Below are positions 44,418 to 58,709 of a stretch of 64,000 nucleotides of DNA, piece after piece; the first letter of the stretch is position 1, and every line of letters starts with the position of its first letter. Position numbers and translations under genes: made by a program. The stretch covers positions 2,731,457 through 2,795,456 of the forward strand of contig NW_022145551.1 of NCBI RefSeq assembly GCF_000002235.5. Direction: 5' to 3'. Source of the stretch: Strongylocentrotus purpuratus. Taxonomy: Eukaryota > Echinodermata > Echinoidea > Camarodonta > Strongylocentrotidae. Under the pieces are notes generated by a model. The model had not been told where the DNA came from, did no database searches, and was given only the letters and a program-made list of their open reading frames with translations.

Positions 44418-45700
44418 ATCTTGACGAAATCAAAAGGTGATACGTTGACTTCGTTACGTATCACCTAATGATACGTATACTTTGTACGCATCACCTAATG
44501 ATTCCTTCAAAATTTGCAATTTCAACTTTCGATTGAAAATTTCGATATGATCCCAACATCTGATCGAAAAACAAAGTACACCGTTTTTATAGCCCATGGT
44601 CTCAGCTATAACATACCCCAATTTGGGAGAAAACAGAGCACACATAAGATAGATAGTGCTCATAGATGAATGCCATGCAGATTCATGATGTGAACGAAAT
44701 TCACCTTCCATAGACATAACACGCAAATGACGAAAATTCTGACATGTGGCCTTTAATTGAATTTTGTACTATGATGACCTCATTAAAATGAAACTTAGTG
44801 AAAAGTGATCTTGTAGAGAATTGCCTTATCTACAACATATCGACATTTCAAAGAGAATCGATGAATATTGAGAGAAATACACTACATTTTCCATAAATAC
44901 AATGACGTCATAATATGCAATTTTGTATTTTTGACTTCCAAGGCCATTATGATGCCGTCAAGATGTACTTAATGGCCAAATGAGATATGAAATCATACCT
45001 CCGACTCATACTCTATCTAAATATGAAAAAAAAATTGGCAATCCCTATTCATCCCAATGGACTTTTCATAGGCATGTTTTTGCCCATATATGCAATGTAT
45101 TACAAAAATCGCGCGTACGGACGGTTATCTTGAACGGACGCTCATTCCGTTTTTAATAGTGATAAAGAGCTAAACATGGTATCAAATTTTCCGGAAAAAT
45201 ATGAGGAATATTCGGTCAAGAGCTTTTGCGGAGAAATTATTTTTCGTTCGGCCGTGACGAACGAAAACGTGCAAAAATGCGTGTTTTGCGTGATTTTTTA
45301 TGAAATGCTTAAAATGGCCTGAAACGTATGCAAAAAAAATTTAAGACGATTTTGAGCAATTTAAAATTTTACGCGCGCATTGACGCGCGCGCCTACGCGT
45401 ACGCGCATTTTTGCGCGCATTTATTGACCTCATATTGATCCGACGGATATTGATCTTAATCTTGATAAATATGAATGTAAAATTACTTTCCGTTATGAAG
45501 ATATGATCATAAGTTGATTTTTACAAAATGGCGCCTGGATGACGTCACGATGACTTTGAGTCTTTGAAAAGTCACGCAGTTCTAAGTTAGACTAAGATCT
45601 ATCATCAGTGAAAGATTCATAACAATGGCTTTATTGAGTCTTGAGATATCCTGCGAACAAATTCGAGGAAGAATAATAAATAAAAAAAAAATAAATAAAA
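44418..45700 (-). repeat. 1,283-bp unit, copy B2
   Basis: Preceded by an 11-A run; otherwise indistinguishable from B1. Confidence 0.9.
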
Positions 45701-46984
45701 ATCTTGACGAAATCAAAAGGTGATACGTTGACTTCGTTACGTATCACCTAATGATACGTATACTTTGTACGCATCACCTAATGATTCCTTCAAAATTTGC
45801 AATTTCAACTTTCGATTGAAAATTTCGATATGATCCCAACATCTGATCGAAAAACAAAGTACACCGTTTTTATAGCCCATGGTCTCAGCTATAACATACC
45901 CCAATTTGGGAGAAAACAGAGCACACATAAGATAGATAGTGCTCATAGATGAATGCCATGCAGATTCATGATGTGAACGAAATTCACCTTCCATAGACAT
46001 AACACGCAAATGACGAAAATTCTGACATGTGGCCTTTAATTGAATTTTGTACTATGATGACCTCATTAAAATGAAACTTAGTGAAAAGTGATCTTGTAGA
46101 GAATTGCCTTATCTACAACATATCGACATTTCAAAGAGAATCGATGAATATTGAGAGAAATACACTACATTTTCCATAAATACAATGACGTCATAATATG
46201 CAATTTTGTATTTTTGACTTCCAAGGCCATTATGATGCCGTCAAGATGTACTTAATGGCCAAATGAGATATGAAATCATACCTCCGACTCATACTCTATC
46301 TAAATATGAAAAAAAAATTGGCAATCCCTATTCATCCCAATGGACTTTTCATAGGCATGTTTTTGCCCATATATGCAATGTATTACAAAAATCGCGCGTA
46401 CGGACGGTTATCTTGAACGGACGCTCATTCCGTTTTTAATAGTGATAAAGAGCTAAACATGGTATCAAATTTTCCGGAAAAATATGAGGAATATTCGGTC
46501 AAGAGCTTTTGCGGAGAAATTATTTTTCGTTCGGCCGTGACGAACGAAAACGTGCAAAAATGCGTGTTTTGCGTGATTTTTTATGAAATGCTTAAAATGG
46601 CCTGAAACGTATGCAAAAAAAATTTAAGACGATTTTGAGCAATTTAAAATTTTACGCGCGCATTGACGCGCGCGCCTACGCGTACGCGCATTTTTGCGCG
46701 CATTTATTGACCTCATATTGATCCGACGGATATTGATCTTAATCTTGATAAATATGAATGTAAAATTACTTTCCGTTATGAAGATATGATCATAAGTTGA
46801 TTTTTACAAAATGGCGCCTGGATGACGTCACGATGACTTTGAGTCTTTGAAAAGTCACGCAGTTCTAAGTTAGACTAAGATCTATCATCAGTGAAAGATT
46901 CATAACAATGGCTTTATTGAGTCTTGAGATATCCTGCGAACAAATTCGAGGAAGAATAATAAATAAAAAAAAAAATAAATAAAA
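45701..46984 (-). repeat. 1,283-bp unit, copy B3
   Basis: Preceded by a 10-A run. Confidence 0.9.
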
Positions 46985-48267
46985 ATCTTGACGAAATCAA
47001 AAGGTGATACGTTGACTTCGTTACGTATCACCTAATGATACGTATACTTTGTACGCATCACCTAATGATTCCTTCAAAATTTGCAATTTCAACTTTCGAT
47101 TGAAAATTTCGATATGATCCCAACATCTGATCGAAAAACAAAGTACACCGTTTTTATAGCCCATGGTCTCAGCTATAACATACCCCAATTTGGGAGAAAA
47201 CAGAGCACACATAAGATAGATAGTGCTCATAGATGAATGCCATGCAGATTCATGATGTGAACGAAATTCACCTTCCATAGACATAACACGCAAATGACGA
47301 AAATTCTGACATGTGGCCTTTAATTGAATTTTGTACTATGATGACCTCATTAAAATGAAACTTAGTGAAAAGTGATCTTGTAGAGAATTGCCTTATCTAC
47401 AACATATCGACATTTCAAAGAGAATCGATGAATATTGAGAGAAATACACTACATTTTCCATAAATACAATGACGTCATAATATGCAATTTTGTATTTTTG
47501 ACTTCCAAGGCCATTATGATGCCGTCAAGATGTACTTAATGGCCAAATGAGATATGAAATCATACCTCCGACTCATACTCTATCTAAATATGAAAAAAAA
47601 ATTGGCAATCCCTATTCATCCCAATGGACTTTTCATAGGCATGTTTTTGCCCATATATGCAATGTATTACAAAAATCGCGCGTACGGACGGTTATCTTGA
47701 ACGGACGCTCATTCCGTTTTTAATAGTGATAAAGAGCTAAACATGGTATCAAATTTTCCGGAAAAATATGAGGAATATTCGGTCAAGAGCTTTTGCGGAG
47801 AAATTATTTTTCGTTCGGCCGTGACGAACGAAAACGTGCAAAAATGCGTGTTTTGCGTGATTTTTTATGAAATGCTTAAAATGGCCTGAAACGTATGCAA
47901 AAAAAATTTAAGACGATTTTGAGCAATTTAAAATTTTACGCGCGCATTGACGCGCGCGCCTACGCGTACGCGCATTTTTGCGCGCATTTATTGACCTCAT
48001 ATTGATCCGACGGATATTGATCTTAATCTTGATAAATATGAATGTAAAATTACTTTCCGTTATGAAGATATGATCATAAGTTGATTTTTACAAAATGGCG
48101 CCTGGATGACGTCACGATGACTTTGAGTCTTTGAAAAGTCACGCAGTTCTAAGTTAGACTAAGATCTATCATCAGTGAAAGATTCATAACAATGGCTTTA
48201 TTGAGTCTTGAGATATCCTGCGAACAAATTCGAGGAAGAATAATAAATAAAAAAAAAATAAATAAAA
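46985..48267 (-). repeat. 1,283-bp unit, copy B4
   Basis: Preceded by an 11-A run. Confidence 0.9.
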
Positions 48268-49552
48268 ATCTTGACGAAATCAAAAGGTGATACGTTGACT
48301 TCGTTACGTATCACCTAATGATACGTATACTTTGTACGCATCACCTAATGATTCCTTCAAAATTTGCAATTTCAACTTTCGATTGAAAATTTCGATATGA
48401 TCCCAACATCTGATCGAAAAACAAAGTACACCGTTTTTATAGCCCATGGTCTCAGCTATAACATACCCCAATTTGGGAGAAAACAGAGCACACATAAGAT
48501 AGATAGTGCTCATAGATGAATGCCATGCAGATTCATGATGTGAACGAAATTCACCTTCCATAGACATAACACGCAAATGACGAAAATTCTGACATGTGGC
48601 CTTTAATTGAATTTTGTACTATGATGACCTCATTAAAATGAAACTTAGTGAAAAGTGATCTTGTAGAGAATTGCCTTATCTACAACATATCGACATTTCA
48701 AAGAGAATCGATGAATATTGAGAGAAATACACTACATTTTCCATAAATACAATGACGTCATAATATGCAATTTTGTATTTTTGACTTCCAAGGCCATTAT
48801 GATGCCGTCAAGATGTACTTAATGGCCAAATGAGATATGAAATCATACCTCCGACTCATACTCTATCTAAATATGAAAAAAAAATTGGCAATCCCTATTC
48901 ATCCCAATGGACTTTTCATAGGCATGTTTTTGCCCATATATGCAATGTATTACAAAAATCGCGCGTACGGACGGTTATCTTGAACGGACGCTCATTCCGT
49001 TTTTAATAGTGATAAAGAGCTAAACATGGTATCAAATTTTCCGGAAAAATATGAGGAATATTCGGTCAAGAGCTTTTGCGGAGAAATTATTTTTCGTTCG
49101 GCCGTGACGAACGAAAACGTGCAAAAATGCGTGTTTTGCGTGATTTTTTATGAAATGCTTAAAATGGCCTGAAACGTATGCAAAAAAAATTTAAGACGAT
49201 TTTGAGCAATTTAAAATTTTACGCGCGCATTGACGCGCGCGCCTACGCGTACGCGCATTTTTGCGCGCATTTATTGACCTCATATTGATCCGACGGATAT
49301 TGATCTTAATCTTGATAAATATGAATGTAAAATTACTTTCCGTTATGAAGATATGATCATAAGTTGATTTTTACAAAATGGCGCCTGGATGACGTCACGA
49401 TGACTTTGAGTCTTTGAAAAGTCACGCAGTTCTAAGTTAGACTAAGATCTATCATCAGTGAAAGATTCATAACAATGGCTTTATTGAGTCTTGAGATATC
49501 CTGCGAACAAATTCGAGGAAGAATAATAAATAAAAAAAAAAAATAAATAAAA
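48268..49552 (-). repeat. 1,283-bp unit, copy B5
   Basis: Preceded by a 10-A run. Confidence 0.9.
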
Positions 49553-50831
49553 ATCTTGACGAAATCAAAAGGTGATACGTTGACTTCGTTACGTATCACC
49601 TAATGATACGTATACTTTGTACGCATCACCTAATGATTCCTTCAAAATTTGCAATTTCAACTTTCGATTGAAAATTTCGATATGATCCCAACATCTGATC
49701 GAAAAACAAAGTACACCGTTTTTATAGCCCATGGTCTCAGCTATAACATACCCCAATTTGGGAGAAAACAGAGCACACATAAGATAGATAGTGCTCATAG
49801 ATGAATGCCATGCAGATTCATGATGTGAACGAAATTCACCTTCCATAGACATAACACGCAAATGACGAAAATTCTGACATGTGGCCTTTAATTGAATTTT
49901 GTACTATGATGACCTCATTAAAATGAAACTTAGTGAAAAGTGATCTTGTAGAGAATTGCCTTATCTACAACATATCGACATTTCAAAGAGAATCGATGAA
50001 TATTGAGAGAAATACACTACATTTTCCATAAATACAATGACGTCATAATATGCAATTTTGTATTTTTGACTTCCAAGGCCATTATGATGCCGTCAAGATG
50101 TACTTAATGGCCAAATGAGATATGAAATCATACCTCCGACTCATACTCTATCTAAATATGAAAAAAAAATTGGCAATCCCTATTCATCCCAATGGACTTT
50201 TCATAGGCATGTTTTTGCCCATATATGCAATGTATTACAAAAATCGCGCGTACGGACGGTTATCTTGAACGGACGCTCATTCCGTTTTTAATAGTGATAA
50301 AGAGCTAAACATGGTATCAAATTTTCCGGAAAAATATGAGGAATATTCGGTCAAGAGCTTTTGCGGAGAAATTATTTTTCGTTCGGCCGTGACGAACGAA
50401 AACGTGCAAAAATGCGTGTTTTGCGTGATTTTTTATGAAATGCTTAAAATGGCCTGAAACGTATGCAAAAAAAATTTAAGACGATTTTGAGCAATTTAAA
50501 ATTTTACGCGCGCATTGACGCGCGCGCCTACGCGTACGCGCATTTTTGCGCGCATTTATTGACCTCATATTGATCCGACGGATATTGATCTTAATCTTGA
50601 TAAATATGAATGTAAAATTACTTTCCGTTATGAAGATATGATCATAAGTTGATTTTTACAAAATGGCGCCTGGATGACGTCACGATGACTTTGAGTCTTT
50701 GAAAAGTCACGCAGTTCTAAGTTAGACTAAGATCTATCATCAGTGAAAGATTCATAACAATGGCTTTATTGAGTCTTGAGATATCCTGCGAACAAATTCG
50801 AGGAAGAATAATAAATAAAAAAAAAAATAAA
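49553..50831 (-). repeat. 1,283-bp unit, copy B6
   Basis: Preceded by a 12-A run. It is followed directly by the CTAG of X unit 4. Confidence 0.9.
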
Positions 50832-52763
50832 CTAGACTTTAATTCGTCACTTAGACGAATTAGGTGATACGTATGATAATGGTTTAAATAACGAATATTG
50901 TATTACATGATATATTATTTTATAAAATGTTTCTCCCATTATGATCTATCTATATGTCAAGTTAAAATTGTGTCCCCTTGATCATCATGGATCTCGGGAA
51001 GATAGATTGAAACAATATATGACCGTTGACCCTGTACAGTAACCAGTTACACCTTTGACTCTAATTTACACCATGAAGAACACATTTTTACGATTTTATC
51101 TTATTCAAAGAAATGAAAATGTAATTGATAAATGATTATCATCATTATGATAATGATGATCATGATGATAATGATCATGATCATGAGCGTGATCCTGATA
51201 TCTAATTAAAAAAATGAGGAATGATTGAGATAGCATATAGTCTCGGCTACAACATACTCAAAAATTTACTAAATCCATGCAGAAATAACGGCGATATTGC
51301 TCGCAAAAGACAGGAATGAAGAATCCAGATTTGAAATAAAGTCATCTTCCATAGGGATTACACGCAAAAAAGTAATGGATTAAGTGAGAAAAAAAAGAGT
51401 AATAATAAGGTGAAAAGGGTTGTTTATTACATTATTTGCGAATCTACGTGTTTTAAAAATCAAAGGAGATGGTACAGTGAAAGGTCCAAAAGAAAAAAAA
51501 CAAAAAAACAATTGTTGTGCGTTACCGATATACCAACACATTTCCCATGGCGATTACACGTAAACGGGAAATGGAATTCTCAAATCCTACTTTGCAAGTG
51601 TAATATGAGCATGATCCCGGCATCTGATTAAAAATAAAAGACACAGTAGTGATAGCTGATTGTCTAAGCTACAACATACTCGAAGCTCAGCTAAAACAAA
51701 TTTAAAACAAAGCAGATTTTGCTCGCGAAAGACAGGAATGTAGATTCCAGTTTTGAGAAAAAGTCATGTCCCATAGAGAATACACGCAAAATGTGAAAAA
51801 TTGATATGCCTCCTTTAATCGCAAAAATACGCCATGATGCCTTTGTCTAAATGAACAATTGTGAATAATATATTTGTAGACAATTGTCTCAGGTAGAACA
51901 TATCGAAATTTGAAAGAAATCGATCAATATTTACAGAGATACAATCGACTTTCCAAAAATATGCTGACGTTATAATATGCAAATTTAATTTTTGAGTTTG
52001 GAGGCCATTATGATGACGTCATGAGTTAATTAAGGGTCAAATGAGACATGAAATCATATCTCCAACTCATAATCGATCTAAATAGTAAAGAATATAGGGA
52101 GTTTCCATTTATTCTGAAGAGTTACAATGAATTTTTTATAGGCATATTTTTGCCCATGTATTGTGGGTAAAGATAACGCAGGCCCGCGCGCGCTGTCAAC
52201 TATGACGGACGCTCATTGCTTTATCAAAAGGTGAACAAGTTATAAAAATGCTTTGAAAAATGTGCCAAATATGAAAACAGAGAAAATTCGGCGATTCTAC
52301 GTTACAAATGCTAGTACGCGCAAAAAACGCGCGCGCATGCGCGTATGCATGATTTGTTGTCAAATGCTCCAAATGGCCTGAAAAGTATGCAAAAAAAATT
52401 TGGGATGATTTGGAGCATTTTTAATTTTTGCGCGCACGTAAACGCGCGCACGAAAACGTACGCGCGCATTTGCGCACATTTTTGAGCCAAAATTGACCGG
52501 AAGGATATTGATCTTAATCATGAAAATTATGAATGAGAAATAATTTTCTGTTATGAAGATATGATCATAAGTTGATTTTCACAAAATGGCGCCTGGATGA
52601 CGTCACGACGACGTTGAGTCTATGAAAAGTCACGCAGTTCTAAGTTAGACTAAGATCTATCATCATGGCAAGTTGTATGATAATGGCTTAAGCCATTCTT
52701 GAGATATCCTGCGAACAAAATTGAGGAAGAATAATAATAATTTCTTCTATACAGACACAAAAT
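50832..52763 (-). mobile_element. X unit 4
   Basis: A deletion near 51,512 has removed the B-box half of the tRNA-like part; TGTGCGTTACCGATATACC remains. The second half (from about 51,655) is nearly identical to that of unit 5 and differs from the other units. Confidence 0.7.
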
Positions 52764-54754
52764 AAATAGACTTTAATTCGTCACTTAGACGAATTAGGTG
52801 ATACGTATGATAATGGTTTACATAACGAATATTGCATTACACGATATATTATTTTGTAAAATGCTTCTCCCAGTTATATGCTTCTCCCATTATGATCTAT
52901 TCATATGTCAAGATTAAATTGTGTCTCCTTGATCATCATGGATCTAGGGAAGATAGATTGAAACAATATATGACCTTTAACCCTGTGCAGTAACCAGTTA
53001 CACATTTGACTCTAATTTACATCATGAAGAACACCTTTTGACGATTTTATCTTATTCAAAGAAATGAAAATCTAATTGATAAATGATTATCATCATTACG
53101 ATAATGATGATCATGATGATAATGATCATGAGCGCGATCATGACATCTAATTGAAAAAATGAGGGTTGATTTAGATAGCATATAGTCTCAGCTACAACAT
53201 ACTCAAAAATCAACAAAATCCAAGCAGAATTAACGGCGATATTGATCGCAAAAGACAGGAATGTAGAATCCAGATGTAAGAAAAAGTCATCTCTTATAGG
53301 GATTACACGCAAATAGTAATGGATTTAGTGAAAACAGGGTAATAATAAAGTAGTAAGGGTTGTTTATGACATTATTTGCGATTCTACGTTTTTTAATAAT
53401 CAAAGGAGATGGTACAGTGAAGGTCAGAAGGAAAAAAAGTGAAGAAAAAAATTGTTGGAGACACCCGGACTCGAACCAGGGATCTCGAGGTTGGAAGTCA
53501 AGTGCGTTACCGATATACCAAAACATTTCCCATAGCGATTACACGTAAACGGAAAATGGAATGCTCAAATCTCACTTCGCAAGTGAAATGTGAGCATGAT
53601 CCCGGCATATGATCGAAAAGTATAGTGTACACTAGAGATAGCTTATTGTCTCAGTTACAACATACTCGAAGCTCAGCAAAAACAAATTTAAAACAAAGCA
53701 GATTTTGCTCGCGAAAGACAGGAATGTAGATTCCAGTTTTGAGAAAAAGTCATGTCCCATAGAGAATACACGCAAAATGTGAAAAATTGATATGCCTCCT
53801 TTAATCGCAAAAATACGCCATGATGCCTTTGTCTAAATGAACAATTGTGAATAATATATTTGTAGACAATTGTCTCAGGTAGAACATATCGAAATTTGAA
53901 AGAAATCGATCAATATTTACAGAGATACAATGACTTTCCAAAAATATGCTGACGTTATAATATGCAAATTTAATTTTTGAGTTTGGAGGCCATTATGATG
54001 ACGTCATGAGTTAATTAAGGGTCAAATGAGACATGAAATCATATCTCCAACTCATAATCGATCTAAATAGTAAAGAATATAGAGAGTTTCCATTTATTCT
54101 GAAGAGTTACAATGAATTTTTTATAGGCATATTTTTGCCCATGTATTGTGGGTAAAGATAACGCAGGCCCGCGCGCGCTGTCAACTATGACGGACGCTCA
54201 TTGCTTTATCAAAAGGTGAACAAGTTATAAAAATGCTTTGAAAAATGTGCCAAATATGAAAACAGAGAAAATTCGGCGATTCTACGTTACAAAATGCTAG
54301 TACGCGCAAAAAACGCGCGCGCATGCGCGTATGCATGATTTGTTGTCAAATGCTCCAAATGGCCTGAAAAGTATGCAAAAAAAATTTGGGATGATTTGGA
54401 GCATTTTTAATTTTTGCGCGCACGTAAACGCGCGCACGAAAACGTACGCGCGCATTTGCGCACATTTATTGAGCCAAAATTGACCGGACGGATATTGATC
54501 TTAATCATGAAAATTATGAATGAGAAATAATTTTCTGTTATGAAGATATGATCATAAGTTGATTTTCACAAATGGCGCCTGGATGACGTCACGATGACGT
54601 TGAGTCTATGAAAAGTCACACAGTTCTAAGTTAGACTAAGATCTATCATCATGGCAAGTTGTATGATAATGGCTTAAGCCATTCTTGAGATATCCTGCGA
54701 ACAAAATTGAGGAAGAATAATAATAATTTCTTCTATACAGACACAAAATAAATA
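52764..54754 (-). mobile_element. X unit 5
   Basis: The opening CTAG is shortened to TAG. From 53,640 on it shares a private second half with unit 4, for example ACTCGAAGCTCAGC then AACAAATTTAAAAC. Confidence 0.7.
53457..53530 (-). ncRNA. tRNA-like sequence, X unit 5
   Basis: A-box-like and B-box sequences are intact, and a T7 run follows within about ten bases on the minus strand. Confidence 0.5.
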
Positions 54755-56736
54755 CTAGACTTTAATTCGTCACTTAGACGAATTAGGTGATACGTATGAT
54801 AATGGTCTACATAACGAATAATGCATTACACGATATATTATTTTGTAAACTGCTTCTCCCATTCATATGCTTCTCCCATTATGATCTATTCATATGTCAA
54901 GATTAAATTGTGTCTCCTTGATCATCATGGATCTAGGGAAGATAGATTGAAACAATATATGACCTTCGACCCTGTGCAGTAACCAGTTACACATTTGACT
55001 CTAATTTACATCATGAAGAACACCTTTTGACGATTTTTATCTTATTCAAAGAAATGAAAATGTAATTGATAAATGATTATCATCATTATGATAATGATGA
55101 TCATGATGATCATGATCATGATCATGAGCGCGATCATGACAGCTTATTGAAAAAATGAGGTTGATTTAGATAGCATATAGTCTCAGCTACAACATACTAA
55201 AAATCAACAAAATCCAAGCCGAAATAACGGCGATATTGCTCGCAAAAGACAGGAATGTAGACTCCAGATTTTAGAAAAAGTCATCTCCCATAGGGATTAC
55301 ACGCAAAAAGTAATGGATTAAGTGAAAATAGGGTAATAATAAAGTAAAAAGGGTTATTTATGACATTATTTGCGAATCTACGTGTTTAAATAATCAAAGG
55401 AGATGGTACAGTGAAGGTCAAAAGGAAAAAAAGTGAGGAAAAAAAGTGTTGGAGACACCCGGACTCGAACCAGGGATCTCGAGGTTGGAAGTCAAGTGCG
55501 TTACCGATATACCAAAACATCTCCCATAGCGATTACACGTAAACGGGAAATGGAATTCAGAAATCCTACTTTGCAAGTGAAATATGAGCTTGATCCTGGC
55601 ATCTAATCGAAAAATAAAAGGCACACTTTTGATAGCTCATTGTCTCAGCTACAACATATCCAAAGCTCAGCGAAAACAAAGCTAAAACAACGGAGATTTT
55701 GCTCGCGAAAGACAGGAGTGTAGGATCCAGTTTTGAGAAAAAGTCATGTCCCATAGAGAATACACGCAAAATGCGAAAAATTGACATGCCTCCTTCAATC
55801 GCAAAAATACACCCTGATACTTTTGTCAAAATAAAAATTGTGAATATTACATTTGTAGAAAATTGTCTCAGCTAGAACATATCAAAATTAAAAAGAAAAT
55901 TGATCCACATTTACAGAGATACAATCAATTTTCCAAAAATATGCTGACGTCATAATATGCAAATTGAATTTTTGAGTTTGGAGGCCATTATGATGACGTC
56001 ATGAGTTAATTGAGGATAAAATGAGACATGAAATCATATCTCCGACTCATAATCTATCCAAATATGAAAAATATTAGGAGTTTCTATCTATTCTAAAGAG
56101 TTACAATGAATTTTATGTAGGCATGTTTTTGCCCATGTATTGTGGATAAAGATAACGTAAATCCGCGCGTGCTGTCAACTTTGACGGACGCTCGTTGCGT
56201 AAATAAAAGGTGAACAAATTATCAAAATGCTTGGAAAAATGTACCGAATATGATGACAGAAAAAAATCGGCGATTCTATGTTGCAAAATGCCAGTACGCG
56301 CGAAAACGCGCGCGCATGCGCGTGTGCGTAATTTTTTTATCAAATGCTCCAAATGGCATGAAACGTATGCAAAAAAAATTTGGGATGATTTGGAGCATTT
56401 TAATTTTTGCGCGCGCGTAAACGCGCGGACGAACGCGCACGCGCGCATTTGCGCACTTTTATTGACCTCAACTTGACCGGACGGATATTTATCTTAATCG
56501 TGATAATTATGAATGAGAAATACTTTTCCGTCATGAAGATATGATCATTAGTTGATTTTCACAAAATGGCGCCTGGATGACGTCACGATAATTTGACTCT
56601 CTAAAAAGTCATGCAGTTCTAAGTTAGACTAAGATCTATCATCATAGCAAGTTTCATGATAATGGCTTTATTCAGTCTTGAGATATCCTGCGAACAAATT
56701 CGAGGAAGAATAATAATAAATAAATAAATAAATAAA
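54755..56736 (-). mobile_element. X unit 6
   Basis: Full order of parts. Like units 3 and 7 it has a doubled CTTCTCCCATT near the start. Confidence 0.7.
55451..55524 (-). ncRNA. tRNA-like sequence, X unit 6
   Basis: Intact B box GGTTCGAGTCC and T arm CCTGG/CCGGG. A T-run terminator follows. Confidence 0.5.
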
Positions 56737-58709
56737 CTAGACTTTAATTCGTCACTTAGACGAATTAGGTGATACGTATGATAATGGTCTACATAACGAA
56801 TAATGCATTAGATGATATATTATTTTGTAAAATGCTTCTCCCATTCATATGCTTCTCCCATTATGATCTTTTCATATGTCAAGATTAAATTGTGTCTCCT
56901 TGATCATCATGGATCTAGGGAAGATAGATTGAAACAATATATGACCTTTGACCCTTTGCAGTAACCAGTTACACATTTGACTCTAATTTACATCATGAAG
57001 AACACCTTTTGACGATTTTATCTTATTCAAAGAATGAAAATGTAATTGATAAATGATTATCATCATTATGATAATGATGATCATGATGATCATGATCATG
57101 ATCATGAGCGCGATCATGACATCTTATTGAAAAAATGAGGGTTGATTTAGATAGCATATAGTCTCAGCTACAACATACTCAAAAATCAACAAAATCCAAG
57201 CCGAAATAACGGCGATATTGCTCGCAAAAGACAGGAATGTAGACTCCAGATTTTAGAAAAAGTCATCTCCCATAGGGATTACACGCAAAAAGTAATGGAT
57301 TAAGTGAAAATAGGGTAATAATAAAGTAAAAAGGGTTATTTATGACATTATTTGCGAATCTACGTGTTTAAAAAATCAAAAGCGATGGTACAGTGAAGGT
57401 CAAAAGGAAAAAAAAAAGTGAGAAAAAAAAGTGTTGGAGACACCCGGACTCGAACCAGGGATCTCGAGGTTGGAAGTCAAGTGCGTTACCGATATACCAA
57501 AATATCTCCCATAGCGATTACACGTAAACGGGAAATGGAATTCAGAAATCCTACTTTGCAAGTGAAATATGAGCATGATCCCGGCATCTAATCGAAAAAA
57601 TAAAACACACTTTTGATAGCTCATTGTCTCAGCTACAACATATCTAAAGCTCAGCGAAAACAAAGCTAAAACAACGGAGATTTTACTCGCGAAAGACAGG
57701 AGTGTAGAATCCAGTTTTGAGAAAAAGTCATGTCCATAGAGAATACACGCAAAATGCGAAAAAATGACATGCCTCCATTAATCGCAGAAATATGCCATGA
57801 TACCTTTGTCAAACTGGAAAATTGTGGATACTGTATTTGTAGAAAATTGTCTCAGCTAGAACATATCAAAATTTGAAAGAAAATTGATCCATATTTACAG
57901 AGATACAATCAATTTTCCAAAAATATGCTGACGTCATAATATGCAAATTACAATTTTGAGTTTGGAGGCCATTATGATGACGTCATGAGTTAATTGAGGA
58001 TAAAATGAGACATGAAATCATATTTCCGACTCATAATCTATCCAAATATGGAAAAATATTAGGAGTTTCTATCTATTCTAAAGAGTTACAATGAATTTTA
58101 TATAAGCATGTTTTTGCCCATGTATTGTGGATAAAGATAACGCAAATCCGCGCGTGCTGTCAACTTTGACGGACGCTCATTGCGTTATAAAGGTGAACAA
58201 GTTATCAAAATGCTTGGAAAAATGTACCAAATATGATGACAGAAAAAAAATAGGCGATTCTATGTTGCAAAATGCCAGTACGCGCGAAAACGCGCGCGCA
58301 TGCGCGTGCGCGTATTTTTTTTATCAAATGCTCCATATGGCCTGAAACGTATGTAAAAAAAATTTGGAATGATTTGGAGCATTTTAAATTTTTGCGCCCG
58401 CGTAAACGCGCGGACGAACGCGCACGCGCCTATTTGCGCGTTTTTTTTAAACTCAACTTGACCGGACGGATATTTATCTTAATCGTGGTAATTATGAATG
58501 AGAAATAACTTTCCGTTATGAAGATATGATCATTAGTTGATTTTCACAAAATGGCGCCTGGATGACGTCACGATAATTTTGACTCTCTAAAAAGTCACGC
58601 AGTTCTAAGTTAGACTAGGATCTATCATCATGGCAAGTTTCATGATAATGGCTTTATTCAGTCTTGAGATATCCTGCGAACAAATTCGAGGAAGAATAAT
58701 AATAATAAA
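56737..58709 (-). mobile_element. X unit 7
   Basis: Full order of parts. The (ATAA)n spacer before its CTAG is the longest in the array. Confidence 0.7.
57436..57509 (-). ncRNA. tRNA-like sequence, X unit 7
   Basis: Intact A-box-like and B-box sequences and a downstream T run. Confidence 0.5.

Noticed and set aside
53457-53530. A functional glycine tRNA (TCC loop)
   Set aside because: Three extra bases precede the D arm and the anticodon stem pairs only with an enlarged loop, so a normal tRNA is unlikely.
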